Below, piece by piece: positions 45,421-57,921 of a stretch of 64,000 bases of DNA. The notes beneath the pieces are model-generated. The model was not told the DNA's origin, did no database searches, and worked only from the letters and a program-made list of their open reading frames with translations. Position 1 is the first letter of the stretch, and each line of letters opens with the position of its first letter. Source of the stretch: Jacaranda mimosifolia (Eukaryota; Streptophyta; Magnoliopsida; Lamiales; Bignoniaceae); contig CM032121.1 in assembly GCA_018894105.1 (NCBI GenBank), forward strand, positions 32,096,230 to 32,160,229, read 5' to 3'. A program made the position numbers and the translations under genes.

Positions 45421-47943
45421 CGTGGCCGTACCACCAAAGCCTATTATCAAATCCCTCAGGGAATGCATGGTCAACTCATCAAATGATTGTTACAAGGCAT
45501 CCTGAACAAGGATCGTAGCCAAACATTGTCGCAACACTTACTGTCTGCTTTAAGACATCATCAATGAGGCTCATAATCGAATTTGAATCAATCAACAAAG
45601 TACCATGGTAAGACCTTCCAAGCAAGGTTCACATTTGCACTCATGCGACATATCATGATTGTTCGAGAACCCCTCAAGCTTGTAGTAGAATTTAATGATA
45701 AAGGATTCAACACCCAATTTATGTGGCCCATTGCATAACAATCAAACATCAATAACATACCAATACTTGAAAGTTATGCAATTGAATAAATGTATAAACA
45801 TAATTGAATGGAAAAAACTTCCTTAAGCAAAAGGCAACAAATATTTATAATATCGAACAATGCTAAAAAAATCCAACCAACACTTAGCCTCATGAAGAGA
45901 AAACAAACCTAAGAATGAACCATCATATCGCTCATGCAAAAACAAGAACACAAAGTAGTCTAAAACAAAGAAATTCTCTAAGTTATTTACAAAGATGCGA
46001 ACTCATAGTGAATGTTATAAGTAACTCCTCAAGCATAAAGCTTCTCCTAATCAATTTTTTGTAAGTTACCCAAGGGGCAAACTACCACAGCACTGGTCGA
46101 TACTCGAATGACTATATTCGCCAAGAAAATAAATATAGCAAATATTTGACAAAGCTCATATATTGGACGTCCAATAGGCACCCATATGCCTAGTAGTTGG
46201 GCACCCAACGAGCACCCAGACATCCCAGCAAGTGCATAGACATCCCAAAGACTATGCCCAAGCACCTATCCAAGGCAAGCAACCACTACAAGAAAAATAA
46301 AAAGACTAAGTCTAGGTCTGGCTCTTTCTTAACACCTTCATGACTATAACAGCAAAATCCTCCATAATGCTCCTAGGGCTGACTTTTGGTGAGCACACAA
46401 AAATCAAGCATGTTGAGAAATCCCTCTGGAGGGGTTGCAACAACCACAACTGCTATAAGACCCCTTAAGGTGGCTCACCAAAAGATACTTCTGATGGTGA
46501 GATCATAAGTGCACCTCCTAGTAGAAAAACTTTTAGTGTGCAAAGCGGTCATAAACAATCTTTGGAGTAAAAATCACCATAAAAAATGCTAACAGATTCA
46601 CAAAGCAAGACACCACAACAAAAGTGACTAAGTCCTAGTGTAACCTACACTCTCTAACTTAGTAAAAGAAAGGACTCGATGTCCCTCTAGATCTAATTCA
46701 ACTGGAGTGTATGCACAAAATAGAACTGCCAACACGAAATAAGAGCTCATGAACTCATAAAATGCAAACATAAGGAGAAGGACAACCCCTGCATTACAAA
46801 CAAAGTTAACTTTAGCTCAGCTGTTCGCTATAGAGACACCCATCTTGTGGGTGCCCAAAATAAAAGGTAATAAATTGATAACTTATCCTAGTGACGAAGA
46901 TATACTCATAAGTTTCCATAAGCGTCTAAGTACTTCAGAGAATACAAAACTCCATCAACGATCCTAAAAGATTGTCGAGATAAGAAGCTCCATGAAAAAA
47001 TCCAAGTGCTATGCAGAATGCAAAGTGGTGCATGAACCTCAATACTATATGTAAATCCATGCACTTATGTCCAACCAATACTTGGTAACCGCAATTTAAG
47101 TCCTTTCTTTACATGAATTAAAATTAGCACAACCCTAAATTCTTCGAAGAAAACCGACCCCCTACAAACATTAGGAAATAACCTCTAAGACCTAAGATTC
47201 AACATGGCCCCTCCAAATGCATGAGAAACGAAGTAGTCTTTAAAAAAAAAAAAGCATATATGGTCTCTGGAACTATGATCACTACTAACAATCCTAAAGG
47301 ATCTCCTAATTATGAAACATCCAAACAAAAAAAAATTAAATTGTTCGTAGAGCGCAAACTCTTGACGGACGTCCTCAACAACTTCAAAAGCATAAATCTT
47401 CATCCTGAGAGTTTTTTCCTAAGTCCCCCTAAGAAAATAAGTTACGTTCGACATTGTCTTATATTCAAATGACTCCTTTCACTAGGAGAATGAACAGCCG
47501 CATTTGCCAAACAAAAAAACAAACGTTGGAAATATATAGCAAAGTCCAAAGTGCCTTGGAAAAGGCCTAACTGACGAATACCAAAAGAAGCACCAACATC
47601 AAAAAGAGGGCCCAATGCCCGGTACCCAACTTGGGTGTTGGGAATCCCATTCGGGAGCTCAAGAGAACCAGGGCACCTCTCATAAGCACCTAGCTCGATC
47701 GCCCAACTTAGCTGTCGTTGCAAAAATCGCTCCTAAGGTGGTCGATGGATCCTTCACAGTGACATTCCCACCGCCACCCCATATCACTTCTATAAATTTT
47801 TACTCAATTTGACTCTAACTCAAATTGATCACCTTAATAAAATTAATTCAAAAAAATTAAGATAGGGTAAAAATTTATAATTTGACCTTATACTATATTT
47901 TCAACATGAAAATTAACTTTTCAAATTAAAAATAGGGGGACTT
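45421..47943 (+). other. Non-coding 3' region of the Tat-like remnant
   Basis: No pol motif or credible gene is seen. Short frames (46047-46265, 47442-47723) are on the opposite strand and unconvincing. Confidence 0.45.
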
Positions 47944-48660
47944 GATGATATAACAAATAAAGTCCTCAAAGGTTAAAAAAAAGTAAAAATAGATTAAAAA
48001 GGGCGAATCAATTAAATAATAAATGGATAAAAAGGCCAAATAGCCAAATTGACTAATCCCACCAAGAAGGACATCTAGACCCTAATAGACCGAAGTCCGC
48101 TAGGGAAAAAAACACTATAAATATTAAGCATCAAAGTCGAACGGGGCTTGAAAACTCACCCGCTAAAAATCAAGAACTAAGAACTCTCCACACCACATTC
48201 CAAAGAAAAAGAACTCTAGACTTTGCTGATTTTAAAAAGAACCCTACCTTTATTTCCAAGTAGTATCAATGCAAATTGTCAAAATTAAAATTTTAAGATG
48301 TAATGTATCAGATGTAGTTAGAGGATGCAATGTGCCAATCACTTCAAAAAATAAGTAACCATTTATAAAGAATGTACAGAATAAGCTCCGAAAGAATCAT
48401 CTTTATACCCTCTTCAAAGTTTCAATCTGCACAAATATTTTTGAAATAAAATCCAAAATTCAAGTAAAGTTTCATATTTCTGTGCCTTTTCTCTATCCTA
48501 GCTTTATATTATTGTTTCAAATTCTTCATATCTAACTTTTTGCAATTTTTAGATTCCTGTCTATATGTTTTAATTTTCATATATCTAGTTTCAAATAAGA
48601 TTTATGAATTTGCATCAAATTCAATTACCTTTGGGACTGTTTATGGTATCAAAAGAAACA
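47944..48660. other. Unassigned DNA, possibly LTR-derived
   Basis: A TATA-like ACACTATAAATATTAAGC near 48112 with TG at 47944 after a purine tract is LTR-like, but no partner LTR was found in the window. Confidence 0.3.
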
Positions 48661-49173
48661 TTAAAGGAGATATTGAGACAATTTATGTGTGTAATTTATG
48701 TACTCATACCATTTAAAATAGATTTGGCTTCTTTTTGGTTTCATCAAGATTTTGCATAACAATTCATGCTTTGTTAAAGGAAATCTTTTTGAGGAATTCT
48801 TTACGTATTGAAAAGTCTTTGATAAGAGTTGGGGTTTGAGAAGGAGCTCATATTGGATATTCTGGTTGTTCAAACTTCTCATATATAATCTTAATAATTA
48901 AAAGTTGAGTAAGATTTTGATTAATCCTAATTCTTTAGAATTGGGATATGAATTTGCTGTTTTCAAAGGGAATATAATTGAATATCTTCTGAGAATTGGA
49001 GTAATGAAGCTTGTTAAAATTGTAAGATCAAAAAGAATTGTTTTGGAGAAACTAGATACCAACAGTTCCATCAAGATGTTGAATGATTTTTTTATCAATT
49101 TTAAAATTTTGTAATTGCCAAAAATGAGGATCAAAGTATGGGTAGATCCCATATAATTTGAATATTTTTCCAC
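48661..49173 (-). pseudogene. Unidentified 171-codon frame with one stop
   Basis: From 49173 to 48661 one minus-strand frame is open except for a TAA at 48898-48900. It contains LLVSSFSKTILFDLTILTSF and, after the stop, SSKRFPLTKHELLCKILMKP and RSQIYFKWYE. I do not recognise the family. The composition (Leu, Ile, Lys, Ser rich) could be a chance result of AT-rich DNA, although the second half looks more protein-like. No start context, intron or neighbour supports a function. Confidence 0.3.
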
Positions 49174-50392
49174 TCGATGATTTTGGGGGCCATGAGCTCC
49201 ATAAATCTCCCAACATACTCTTTGTATGGAGTTTTAGTATAAACAATATCATTGATACTTTTAAAAGAATTGTGCTTATAATTTTGTAATGAAGATAGTA
49301 GAAAATTTTGTAAATATGTGACTCACTCTTCAATATCATTTTTCTAATCCCACATTATTGACATAAAAATCATGTTTGTTATGCAGTTGAGGGAGAGATT
49401 TTGAATTTGATCAGATTTTTTGTTATAATTTTATTTGGAGATCTTTTTGGGACAATCTAGAGGATTTTCTTTCTGAGAGGTAGGATGACTCTTTTAGAAT
49501 TTGATTTTGTTTTTCAAAGACGAATAATGGATTTTTTAAAATTCAAACTATTCACACAAAATTTCATAATTCTCTTTTATTGAAAAATTAGTGGTGAAAA
49601 GTCAGATGGTCACCTTACTTTGACCGGCTATGTAACTAGATTCCATTTCTAGTTAATAGAAATATTGAAGATTGTTATAATCTATAATGTAGTTAAATAT
49701 TAGTAATGCATTTATTGCTCAAAATCAATTTTTGCTAAATGAAAAATTAGTGCGTAAAGTGATCCGTTCAAAATACCTAATCTATTGGAAATGAAGAGTG
49801 GGAAGATGGAAAGACTTCATTATACATTGGAAGTGCATAACTAGTTGAACCAATTTATATACCATTAGGTTCTGATTTAAGTTTGTACTCCAAAAGGATA
49901 GCACAAGTGTTTAAAGGGGGACCGTATACGTTGCAAGGTTTGCCGGTTGATTGGGTTGGGTGACTGGCCTTGAGCTTATTCAAAGAGTATATTTTTTTAG
50001 GTAAAAAGAATTAAAAATTTATTTTTATATTTTAATTCTTTTGTCTCTTATTCATAATTTTGACGCATATCACTGTTTAAACTGCAATATGGTAATAACT
50101 ATAAAGCTGCTGAAGAGGTTATCGGTGAAATAGTGTGAGTAGCTACCTCAAATATAATGTCAAACAACTACCGCCATGTTCACATTTACATTCAATAAAC
50201 AACTGCCATCTCAATAATCATGTCCAACTTAAATTCATTTTTTCAACAATTATAAAATGACCCCTAGAGTCTCATTTTCATTCAAGTATATCCAAAGCAT
50301 CCTAGTATTTAGAGCATTCCTAGTTCCAGTAAAAAGAGAAAGTTTGACACACTTTGTATGTTTGTTCGAGGATTTTGTAGTATTGTATGAGT
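49174..50392. other. AT-rich intergenic DNA, no gene seen
   Basis: Nothing recognisable beyond short chance frames. The stretch ends at the left LTR of the sirevirus. Confidence 0.5.
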
Positions 50393-51643
50393 GATTATAA
50401 GCATAAGAGATGGTTAATTAGGCCAAGGGATTTTAATACAGTGGAAGTTTATCATTCAAAATACTTTTTTGCCTTTCAAAATAGTTTAAGTTTTTTGCAG
50501 AAAATAATTTTAGTTATTGATTGGAATTTGCAAATACTAGTTAAACTACCAGTCAGACCAATGGTAAATAAAGTAGTAAAACAGAAGTAAAATGACATTG
50601 GTACTTATAGAGGTACGGTAAGCCTACTTCTCTACCTAAATTTTCACTTAGGATTTTGAACCTGTCAAATTAATTAATATATGAGAATGTTTTACAAGTA
50701 ATCATAGTAATTTGACACTAAGTAAAGTAAAAGGATTAGAAACACCCTAGCAGAGTCAAAAATTGGCTCTTCGCAAAGAGGTAAATTGGAATCCCAGGCG
50801 GGATAAAATAGATTTCAGAGCACTGTGAAACCAACTGCTTTGTGCACAGGCCCGGGGGAACTTCTGGTAGATTCACTTGCATAACCTCTATGGACTAATG
50901 CATGAGTTGCTGCCACTTTGTACAGCAAGCTTTAGACTCTCCTTCTAGACTGGAACCCAGAACAATGCAAAAGACTTTAGACAATACTGCTCTATTAGTT
51001 TCTTCACCTAGAGGTCCTTAGAGCAACCAAGCACCGATTTGTTCTCTTCACGGGGTCACTTGAGAATAGGTACGACTCTCATCACTCTTCACCACTAGGT
51101 CCTTCGAGATACAAATGCCTTGTCCTCATCTCCCCAAGGTCTGTCGAAGGCAAGCTCTCCTTGACCTTCTTCACCACAAAGTCCCTTGAAAACACATGTA
51201 GAACAAGGAATTAGCAATACTTAAGCACAAAACATATATGAGAGTATCACACAACTCCTCAAGACACTTAACAAAGTTCTTTTCCCGACTTAGTAATTCA
51301 CACTTTCTAATGCTGCATATTTTCACATTTATATGCTTATGTCCAATAACTATAAGTCAAATAAGGAAACAAGATATTTAAGTAAACATGCATTGGTTCT
51401 ATAAATTGTGGATATATCAATGATTATAGCATAATATGATTTATTTCTTGAGTTATAAAGATCTGAATCAAACTAGAACCTCATCAGATCTTTTAATTAT
51501 GGAAAGTAATTTCCAGCGCGTAAACAAATTCCAGCAAATAATATGGAAAGATATTCACAATTCTATTGCATGCTTTTAGCACATAATTTTAGGAATATAA
51601 TTTTGTCATTATCAAAATAATGTAAATCGTCAAGGGGTTAACA
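50393..51643 (-). repeat. 3' LTR of the sirevirus
   Basis: On the minus strand it starts TGTTAACCCCTTG at 51643. It aligns with 59584-60868 over its length (for example CTACCTAAATTTTCACTTAG in both). It lacks a roughly 30-bp segment present at about 60552-60580. The left limit is approximate. Confidence 0.85.
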
Positions 51644-51660
51644 ATCTCCCCCTTTTTTAT
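51644..51660 (-). promoter_or_regulatory. Sirevirus polypurine tract
   Basis: ATAAAAAAGGGGGAGAT on the minus strand directly precedes the 3' LTR. It is the primer for plus-strand DNA synthesis in this lineage. Confidence 0.85.
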
Positions 51661-52077
51661 GATGACAAAAATTGAACAGAAATGAAGGATGTCACATGAA
51701 CTCCCCCTGTCTTTGTGCTTGGTTTTTCCAGCTTGTGTTCCCTCTGTTTAAGAGAGATTTTGTGCTCCCCTTACCTATGCACTCAAGAAACTAGAGAAAC
51801 AACAAGTACCAGCAGATACTAGATAATTGATATCATTATTTAACAAGCCTTGGTCATCAAAAGCTAATCATCTAGAATAATGAGTTTACAGGCCATTGTT
51901 AATCATCTAAGCAGATAAAAAATAGAAGCTCCAGCAAACAAAATAGTTTCAAATTTACTATTCTCCCCCTTCATCATAAAAAAGAGCCTAAGAAGCATTC
52001 AGATAAGTTTTAACTTTCTCCTTCAGTTGAATAACACTAGATTGCAAAGAAGACACTTGAGCTTGTAATCCATGGAA

Positions 52078-54480
52078 TCAATAAGGGTTTCCATATGCCC
52101 TGCGAAGAGTCTCCACAGCTTTACTCAGAATCTTAGCTTCAAGTCCAACATCCATTTTACTAGTTTTTCCTTGAGCCCTTTTTGGTGTTTTAACAGGAGT
52201 GGGGTGAACAGGACTGGATTTTTCAAATTCTGAGCTAATAGATACTGGAATTTTGGATTTATGAGGACGAAGCTTGATATTGCTAGGAGTTCTACCAACT
52301 CCACTAAACCATCCATCATCCTCAGCGTAATAAATCTTCATTTTTCTAAGGCTAGCAAGATCTAAGTCTGCAATTGCTTGTGGACAAGATCCCAAATTTT
52401 AGTGTCTCTAAAATTGAAAAAAATGAGAAGCTATGATTGATTGTCAAACCCATCTCATTTCTTTAAAAAATGAGAAGCTAGGTCATTCTCTCTCTTATCC
52501 CACTTTTATCTCTCTCCTCTATCATTTTTTTTCTCTCTCCTCAGTTTTCTCTCTCTGTCATATCTTATCTCACTTTTCTCTTTCCATTCTCTCACCTATC
52601 TCTTGTTCCACTCTCAATTTGTCTCAAGTTTTACATTTTTAATAATTTACATTTTTACAAACTAAATTAATGTCTAAATTCAATAATTTATGTTTTAAGT
52701 AACTATATTAATTAATATCCTTTTAAGAAACTTATAAAAAAATTTATTCATTCAAACAAACATAATTTTTTAAATTTACAACAATTTATTCTTAATTTAC
52801 ATTTTTGTTGGTGACATATCATCGAAATTTTTAAAAATTGACTTGTTGTATATTTTTTAAATCTTGAAACCTAATTGACAAAAAATATTTGACCAATGAA
52901 AATAAATTTCATGAAATAAAAAATATTTTTATAGTGAAATATTTTTTTTAAAATATTTTATGATGAAAATAAATTTTTATTATTTTTAATAAAATAAAGA
53001 AATTCAATAACACAATTTTGAATAATTTATTTTTATCACTTTTTAATTAATATGATTAATTTGAAACTTATTAAAATTAAATTAATGAAAATCTACAAAA
53101 AAATTCTCTTAGTTAGAATTTAATTTTACTCAATTTAGAAAATATTTGATTGTTTTATTTTTTAATAAATTATCAAAATATGAAATTTATTAAATTTATC
53201 TTTTCTTAAATTTTTTTATACAACTATTCTCAATTGCAAACAAATCAAAAATACAAATCTCATAAATACAAATATCACATCACATCATCATCATCATTAC
53301 ACTTTATCTTACAATCAATCACGATCTCATTTCTCATTTTAACATCTCTTGAACACCAAAACAATCTCAAAAGCTCATGAACATAAAAAATAAAGCATTG
53401 TCACACAAGCAATCATAGTCTAAAATTTTATGGTCTCGCTCCCCCTCAATCCAGCCATTATGTAAGGAAACTCCTTCATGCTTGAAAATACGAGTAAGAA
53501 TCATGGAGTAAGCGAGATTTTTGGCTTGATAAGAGAAGGAATAAACCATGTATTTCAGGATTATGAAGCCAATATTGATTGGTTTTTGTCTAACAGCCTT
53601 AGCCATCACATAAAGACTCATGGAATCAAGGTCAGTAGAACGACCACCAATAGATACCGGAGAGGAGAAGACAGTACAATTGAGCATTTGATGAAGCAAA
53701 ATGTGTTTAATCTTCAATTTGTTTAAGGCCAATCTCACCAGATAAAGCATATTGTTTACTACCCCAAAACATTTTGGTCATTTCATCATATGAAATATCG
53801 CCATCAGATAAGTCTCCAAAATTAAAAAACTTTGTACCATCATTAGGAAGATCAAGTATAAAATTCAATTTTGATGAAGACAGCACAATTCATTTCCCAA
53901 ACACATAGGATTCAATGGAGTTATCATTCTTAGATTCAATGAAGGTAAGATTTGAATAAAACAACTTCACTCGATATGGATATGATCTTTGATCGAGTTT
54001 CATAAAACTATCCCATTTTAGATTACATAAGATCAATGGCAGGATATTTTTGCAATGAATTAAAATTAACCGCTCTTCCCCTATTCAAATTTCGGCCAAA
54101 AAGTCTTTTGATGAAAACATTTTTTAGCTTCAGCAGAATGGAATTTGAGAGATGAAGGAACCTTACCGAAATTACAATCATTAATGTCTTCAGATTGACT
54201 AGAACAAGGGACTTAGGGCTTGATAGACCCTCATTTGAACCACTTGGTGTTCAAGAGAACCCATGAAGGTATCCTTAATATCAGGTTCTTAAGACCCTAA
54301 GAACTCAGGTTTATCATAGGAAGATGATTTTTCATCATCATAGCTTGAGTTATTATACCATTTTAGCAAAAGAAGAGCTTCAAATACTTCGAGAGGAATG
54401 GGTTCAGAGGAGGATGAAGGGAGTTTCTATTTCTTTGAAGATAAAGGTCTAGCAAACTGAGAGCTTCCGCTTTTTGTCAT
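52078..54480 (-). pseudogene. Sirevirus env-like third ORF, broken and interrupted
   Basis: It starts MTKSGSSQFARPLSSKK at 54480 and meets a stop at once. The piece 53750-53367 contains QKPINIGFIILKYMVYSF and LAYSMILTRIFKHEGVSL, which resemble the conserved core of the 'putative plant transposon protein' domain seen in ORFs of this kind. The piece 52395-52078 is a polar, Lys/Pro-rich tail (SSPVHPTPVKTPKRAQGK). Between them sits a roughly 0.92-kb inverted-repeat element. Env-like is only the conventional name: no signal peptide or membrane segment is evident, and the role is unknown. Confidence 0.6.
52417..53340. mobile_element. Inverted-repeat (MITE-like) element inside the env-like ORF
   Basis: The left end AAAATGAGAAGCTATGATTG and the right end, read in reverse complement, AAAATGAGAAATGAGATCGTG both run into ATTGATTGT, so they are imperfect terminal inverted repeats of about 26-30 bp with a 5-bp gap in one. 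The interior is AT-rich and non-coding, with CT-rich repeats at 52485-52620. No target duplication was identified, so the superfamily is open. Confidence 0.6.
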
Positions 54481-54807
54481 TTTGAAAAGATTGAAAGTGA
54501 AAGATAAAGAGGGCATTTTATGCTGCAAAAAACTTGAAAGGATGAAGAAAACACGAGAGAATAGTTTCTACGCATAAAAGAAGATGATGAATCAGTTAGA
54601 AATAAAGAAAGCTTGAAAAATGTGTTTTTGGAAAGCGAATCAGTTATTAATCATAATGGCCGAGAATTTGGGAAATAAAAATGGAAATGGGGGAAGAAAA
54701 ATTGTGCATAATATAATGCGGTTTTTCAAGAAGGAATAATTGTAAAATTTAATCACGGTTTATTTTTTCCACCAAATCAAATTTTAATTGTATTCATAAT
54801 TTATTCC

Positions 54808-56735
54808 TTATATTAATGAATTTTCCTTTGTTAATGCCTTAGTAAAAATATCTGCAAGCTGATTTTCATTAAACAAAAAATTGATTGATATATCACCTTT
54901 ATTCAAATGATCATATAAAGAGTGATGTTTAATTTCAATGTGTTTCTTGCGTGAATGCAAGACTAAATTTTTAGAAATGTTAATGGCACTGGAACTATCA
55001 CACAAAATAGGCATGCAAGGCACATTAATACTAAAATCATGTAGAATATGCTTCATCCATAATACCTGGGTGCAGCAATTGCCCAAGGCTATGTATTCTG
55101 CCTCGGTTGTAGACAAAGCAACTATGCTTTACTTTTTACTACACTATGAAACTAGGCAATTTTCCAGCAGTTGGCAACCATCATTGATACTTTTTTTGTC
55201 TATCTTACAACCAGCACAATCCACATCAGAATAGCTTATGAAATTAAAAGATTCAGAATATGGATACCATAAGCCATAGTTTGATGTTCCCTTAAGATAT
55301 CTCAATATTCTTTTAACAGCATTCAAATGGAATTCCTTCGGGTCAGACTAGAATCTAGCACATAAGCATGTTGAGAACATAATATCTGGACGGCTTGCAG
55401 TTAAATAAAGTAAACTACCAACCAACTATACCTCTGTAGACTTTTTTGTCCACATGCTTACAATCCTCATCAAGTTTCAGTCTGGTATTTGTACTCATGG
55501 GAGTTGTTGTAAGGTTGCATTCACTCATTCCAAACTTCTTTAAAAGCTCCATTGTATATTTTTCTTGTGAGACGAATGTCCATTTCTGAGTTTGCTTCAC
55601 TTGAAGTCTCAAGAAGAACTTGAGCTTTCCCATTAAGCTCATCTCAAATTCTTGTTTTATTTTCTTGACAAAGCAGATCGCTAGTAGCACCAAAAGTAAT
55701 GTCATCGATATAGATTTGAACAATAAGAGAACCATTTTCTTAGTGCTTGGTAAACTTAGTATCTAAGATTCCAATAGAAAAATTATTATCTGCGAGAAAA
55801 TTACTCAATCGATCGTACTAAGCCCTAGGGGCTTTTTTTAGTCCATATAAAGCCTTTGTCAATTTAAAAACATGATGAGGAAAATTTTGATTTTCGAAAC
55901 TGGGGGGTTGCTCAACATAAGCTTCTTCTTTTATGAATTCATTTAGAAAAACACTTTTTACATCCATTTGATAGAGCATAAACTTTTTATTAGATGCAAA
56001 GGCAAGAAGCATTTTAATTAATTCTAATGTTGCAACTGGAGAAAATGTTTCATCGCAGTCAATGCCCTCTTGCTGACTGTAGCCTTTTGCTACCAGTTTG
56101 ACTTTATTTCTGGTAACTTTACAGGTTTCATCTAGCTTATTTTTGAACACCCACTAGCTAACAACAACTGGATGGTCTGATGGTCATTCTACCAGCTTCC
56201 AAACTTCATTGTTTTCAAACTGAGTTAGTTCTTCCTTCATTGCTTCAATCCAAAATGGATCTTTTAGTACCTCTTTGACATCTTTAGTTTCAATCATTGA
56301 AATGAAAGCACAGTTGAATTCATCTGGGGGAACTTGTCTGGCTTTGAATCTAGTAGTTATCCCAGCTTGATGATCTCCAATTATCTTTTCAGTAGGATGA
56401 CTGGAAACATGTTTAAACTTTCTAGTTCTTTGTTCAGTCCTTTCTATTGACTTACTGGAATCGGTTTCAACAGTGGGATTTGTTTCCTTAAATAATTTTA
56501 GTTCCTCTTGATTTGATGTTGATGGCTCAAGGTCTAGAATCTTGATTGCTTCTCCTAAACTTGCAACTTCTTCGCTCAAAGTTTCCTTGGCACAAGATAA
56601 GTTAGTCTCATCAAACGTAACATATATGGATTCTTGAATCATTCTTTTCCTCTTATTAAATACTCGATAGGCCTGACTATGCATTAAGTAACCAACAAAG
56701 ATAACCTCATCAACTTTAGAATCAGGCTTTGTCAA
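54808..56735 (-). pseudogene. Sirevirus pol: integrase tail, reverse transcriptase, RNase H
   Basis: The 56735-56184 piece has an SH3-like part (VDEVIFVGYLMHSQAYRVFN) and the linker up to NNEVWKLV. RT runs 56150-55415: AKGYSQQEGIDCDETFSPVA, QMDVKSVFLNEFIKEEAYVE and the YIDD catalytic motif at 55712-55701. RNase H follows, with MNAVKRILRYLKGTSNYGLW and MSTTEAEYIALGNCCTQVLW, ending HSRKKHIEIKHHSL and ENQLADIFTKAL at 54808. Stops between pieces and a frame change near the YIDD box make it inactive. In an intact element these enzymes copy the RNA and insert the DNA. Confidence 0.88.
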
Positions 56736-57721
56736 ATAATCTCTATCATTAAGAATGTATGATTTGCAACCAAAGACACGAAAAATAAGAAATATTTAAG
56801 ACTTTACCTTGCCGTAATTCATATGGGTATTTTTCTCAAAAGTGGTCTTAAGACAACACGATTTGACACATAACAAGCCATATTCACAGCTTCACCCCAA
56901 AAGATTTTGGAAAATCATATTCATTAAGCATGGTTCTAGCAACTTCTTGTAAAATTCGATTTCTCCTTTCAACCACCGCATTTTGTTAGGGAGTCTTAGA
57001 AGCAGAAAAGTTATGAATGTAAACATGTGTTTTACAAAACAAAGTAAAGTTTATTTCATCAAACTCAGTTCCATGGTCACTTCGAATTTTCTTAATAAAA
57101 TAATCCTTTTTCGTTTTGAGGCCTTTTAGTGAGTGAAATGAAAGCATTTAGAGCATCATTTTTATGAGTAAAGAAAAGAATTCACGTAAAATGAGTATAA
57201 TCATCGACTATTACAAACACATATCTTTTACCTCCAAGAGAAGCGATTTTCATAGGTCTGAATAGGTCAGTATGTAGACGTTCTAGTGGCCTAGAAGTTA
57301 TGACCTTATTCTTTGGCTTGAAAGATGTTCAAATCTGCTTCCCCTTTTGGCATGTATCACATATCCTGCCCTTGAAAAAGTTTAACTTTGGTACCCCTTT
57401 GACAAGATCTTTCTATGTGAGATGAGATATAAGCTCCATGTTTACATGGCCTAATCTCCTATGCCATTTCCAGCATTCTTCATCTGAAACAACTAGATAC
57501 TCCACACTTTGATAGGTTAAATCATCAAGGGTTATACAATAAACATTTCCATCCCTAGTAGCAGTAAAAACCAGTGTATCATTTTGCTTAATAACAAAAT
57601 GAGAAGGGATGGAATTTAACCTCATAACCTCCATTGCATAGTTGACTGATACTAAGCAAGTTATGCTTAAGGTCCTCAACAAGCCATACATTATCAATAC
57701 TAGTACCAATCTGCTTACCAA
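56736..57721 (-). pseudogene. Sirevirus pol: GAG-pre-integrase and integrase core
   Basis: The region includes WKWHRRLGHVNMELISHLT (57413-57721), followed after a TAG by CDTCQKGKQ, completing an HHCC zinc-binding motif. Next comes LERLHTDLFRPMKIASLGGK, with the first catalytic Asp, and YVFVIVDDYT. The rest of the core to 56736 is frameshifted. Integrase would join element DNA to the chromosome. Confidence 0.8.
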
Positions 57722-57921
57722 ATGTACTTTTACCTATTATGGGTCCTTTTTATGTTGTCTGCATGAAGAACATTTCCTGGAGAGCAATTGCTAAGCTTAA
57801 GGAACATGGGCGCATCCCCCGTCATATGCCTGGAACATCAACTATCCAAGTACCACTTCTATTTTCGAGAATGTTCCTTGGCATGAACCTACAAGAAATT
57901 AGTTTGTTTTAGGTCCCCAAA
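57722..57921 (-). pseudogene. Sirevirus aspartic protease remnant
   Basis: The minus frame reads KWYLDS*CSRHMTGDAPMFL and then LSNCSPGNVLHADN, the usual Copia protease pattern WYLDSGCSRHMTGD. The active-site Gly of DSG is replaced by a TGA stop (codons 57846-57838), so it cannot be active. Confidence 0.75.

Larger units (their letters stand above)
43183..47943 (+). mobile_element. Tat-like Gypsy remnant (LTR + gag start, no pol)
   Basis: The 5' LTR (43183-43948) starts TGATACGCAATAGCCC and ends CACCCTCATCA. The primer site TTTGGCATTGTTTGTGGGAA follows. A decayed gag start lies at 43991. No protease, RT or integrase motif was found downstream. A purine-rich tract (AAAATAGGGGGAC, 47931-47943) precedes TGATGATATAAC, which could be the start of a 3' LTR, but that sequence does not match the 5' LTR. 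The element is therefore truncated or chimeric and its right limit is uncertain. Confidence 0.6.
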
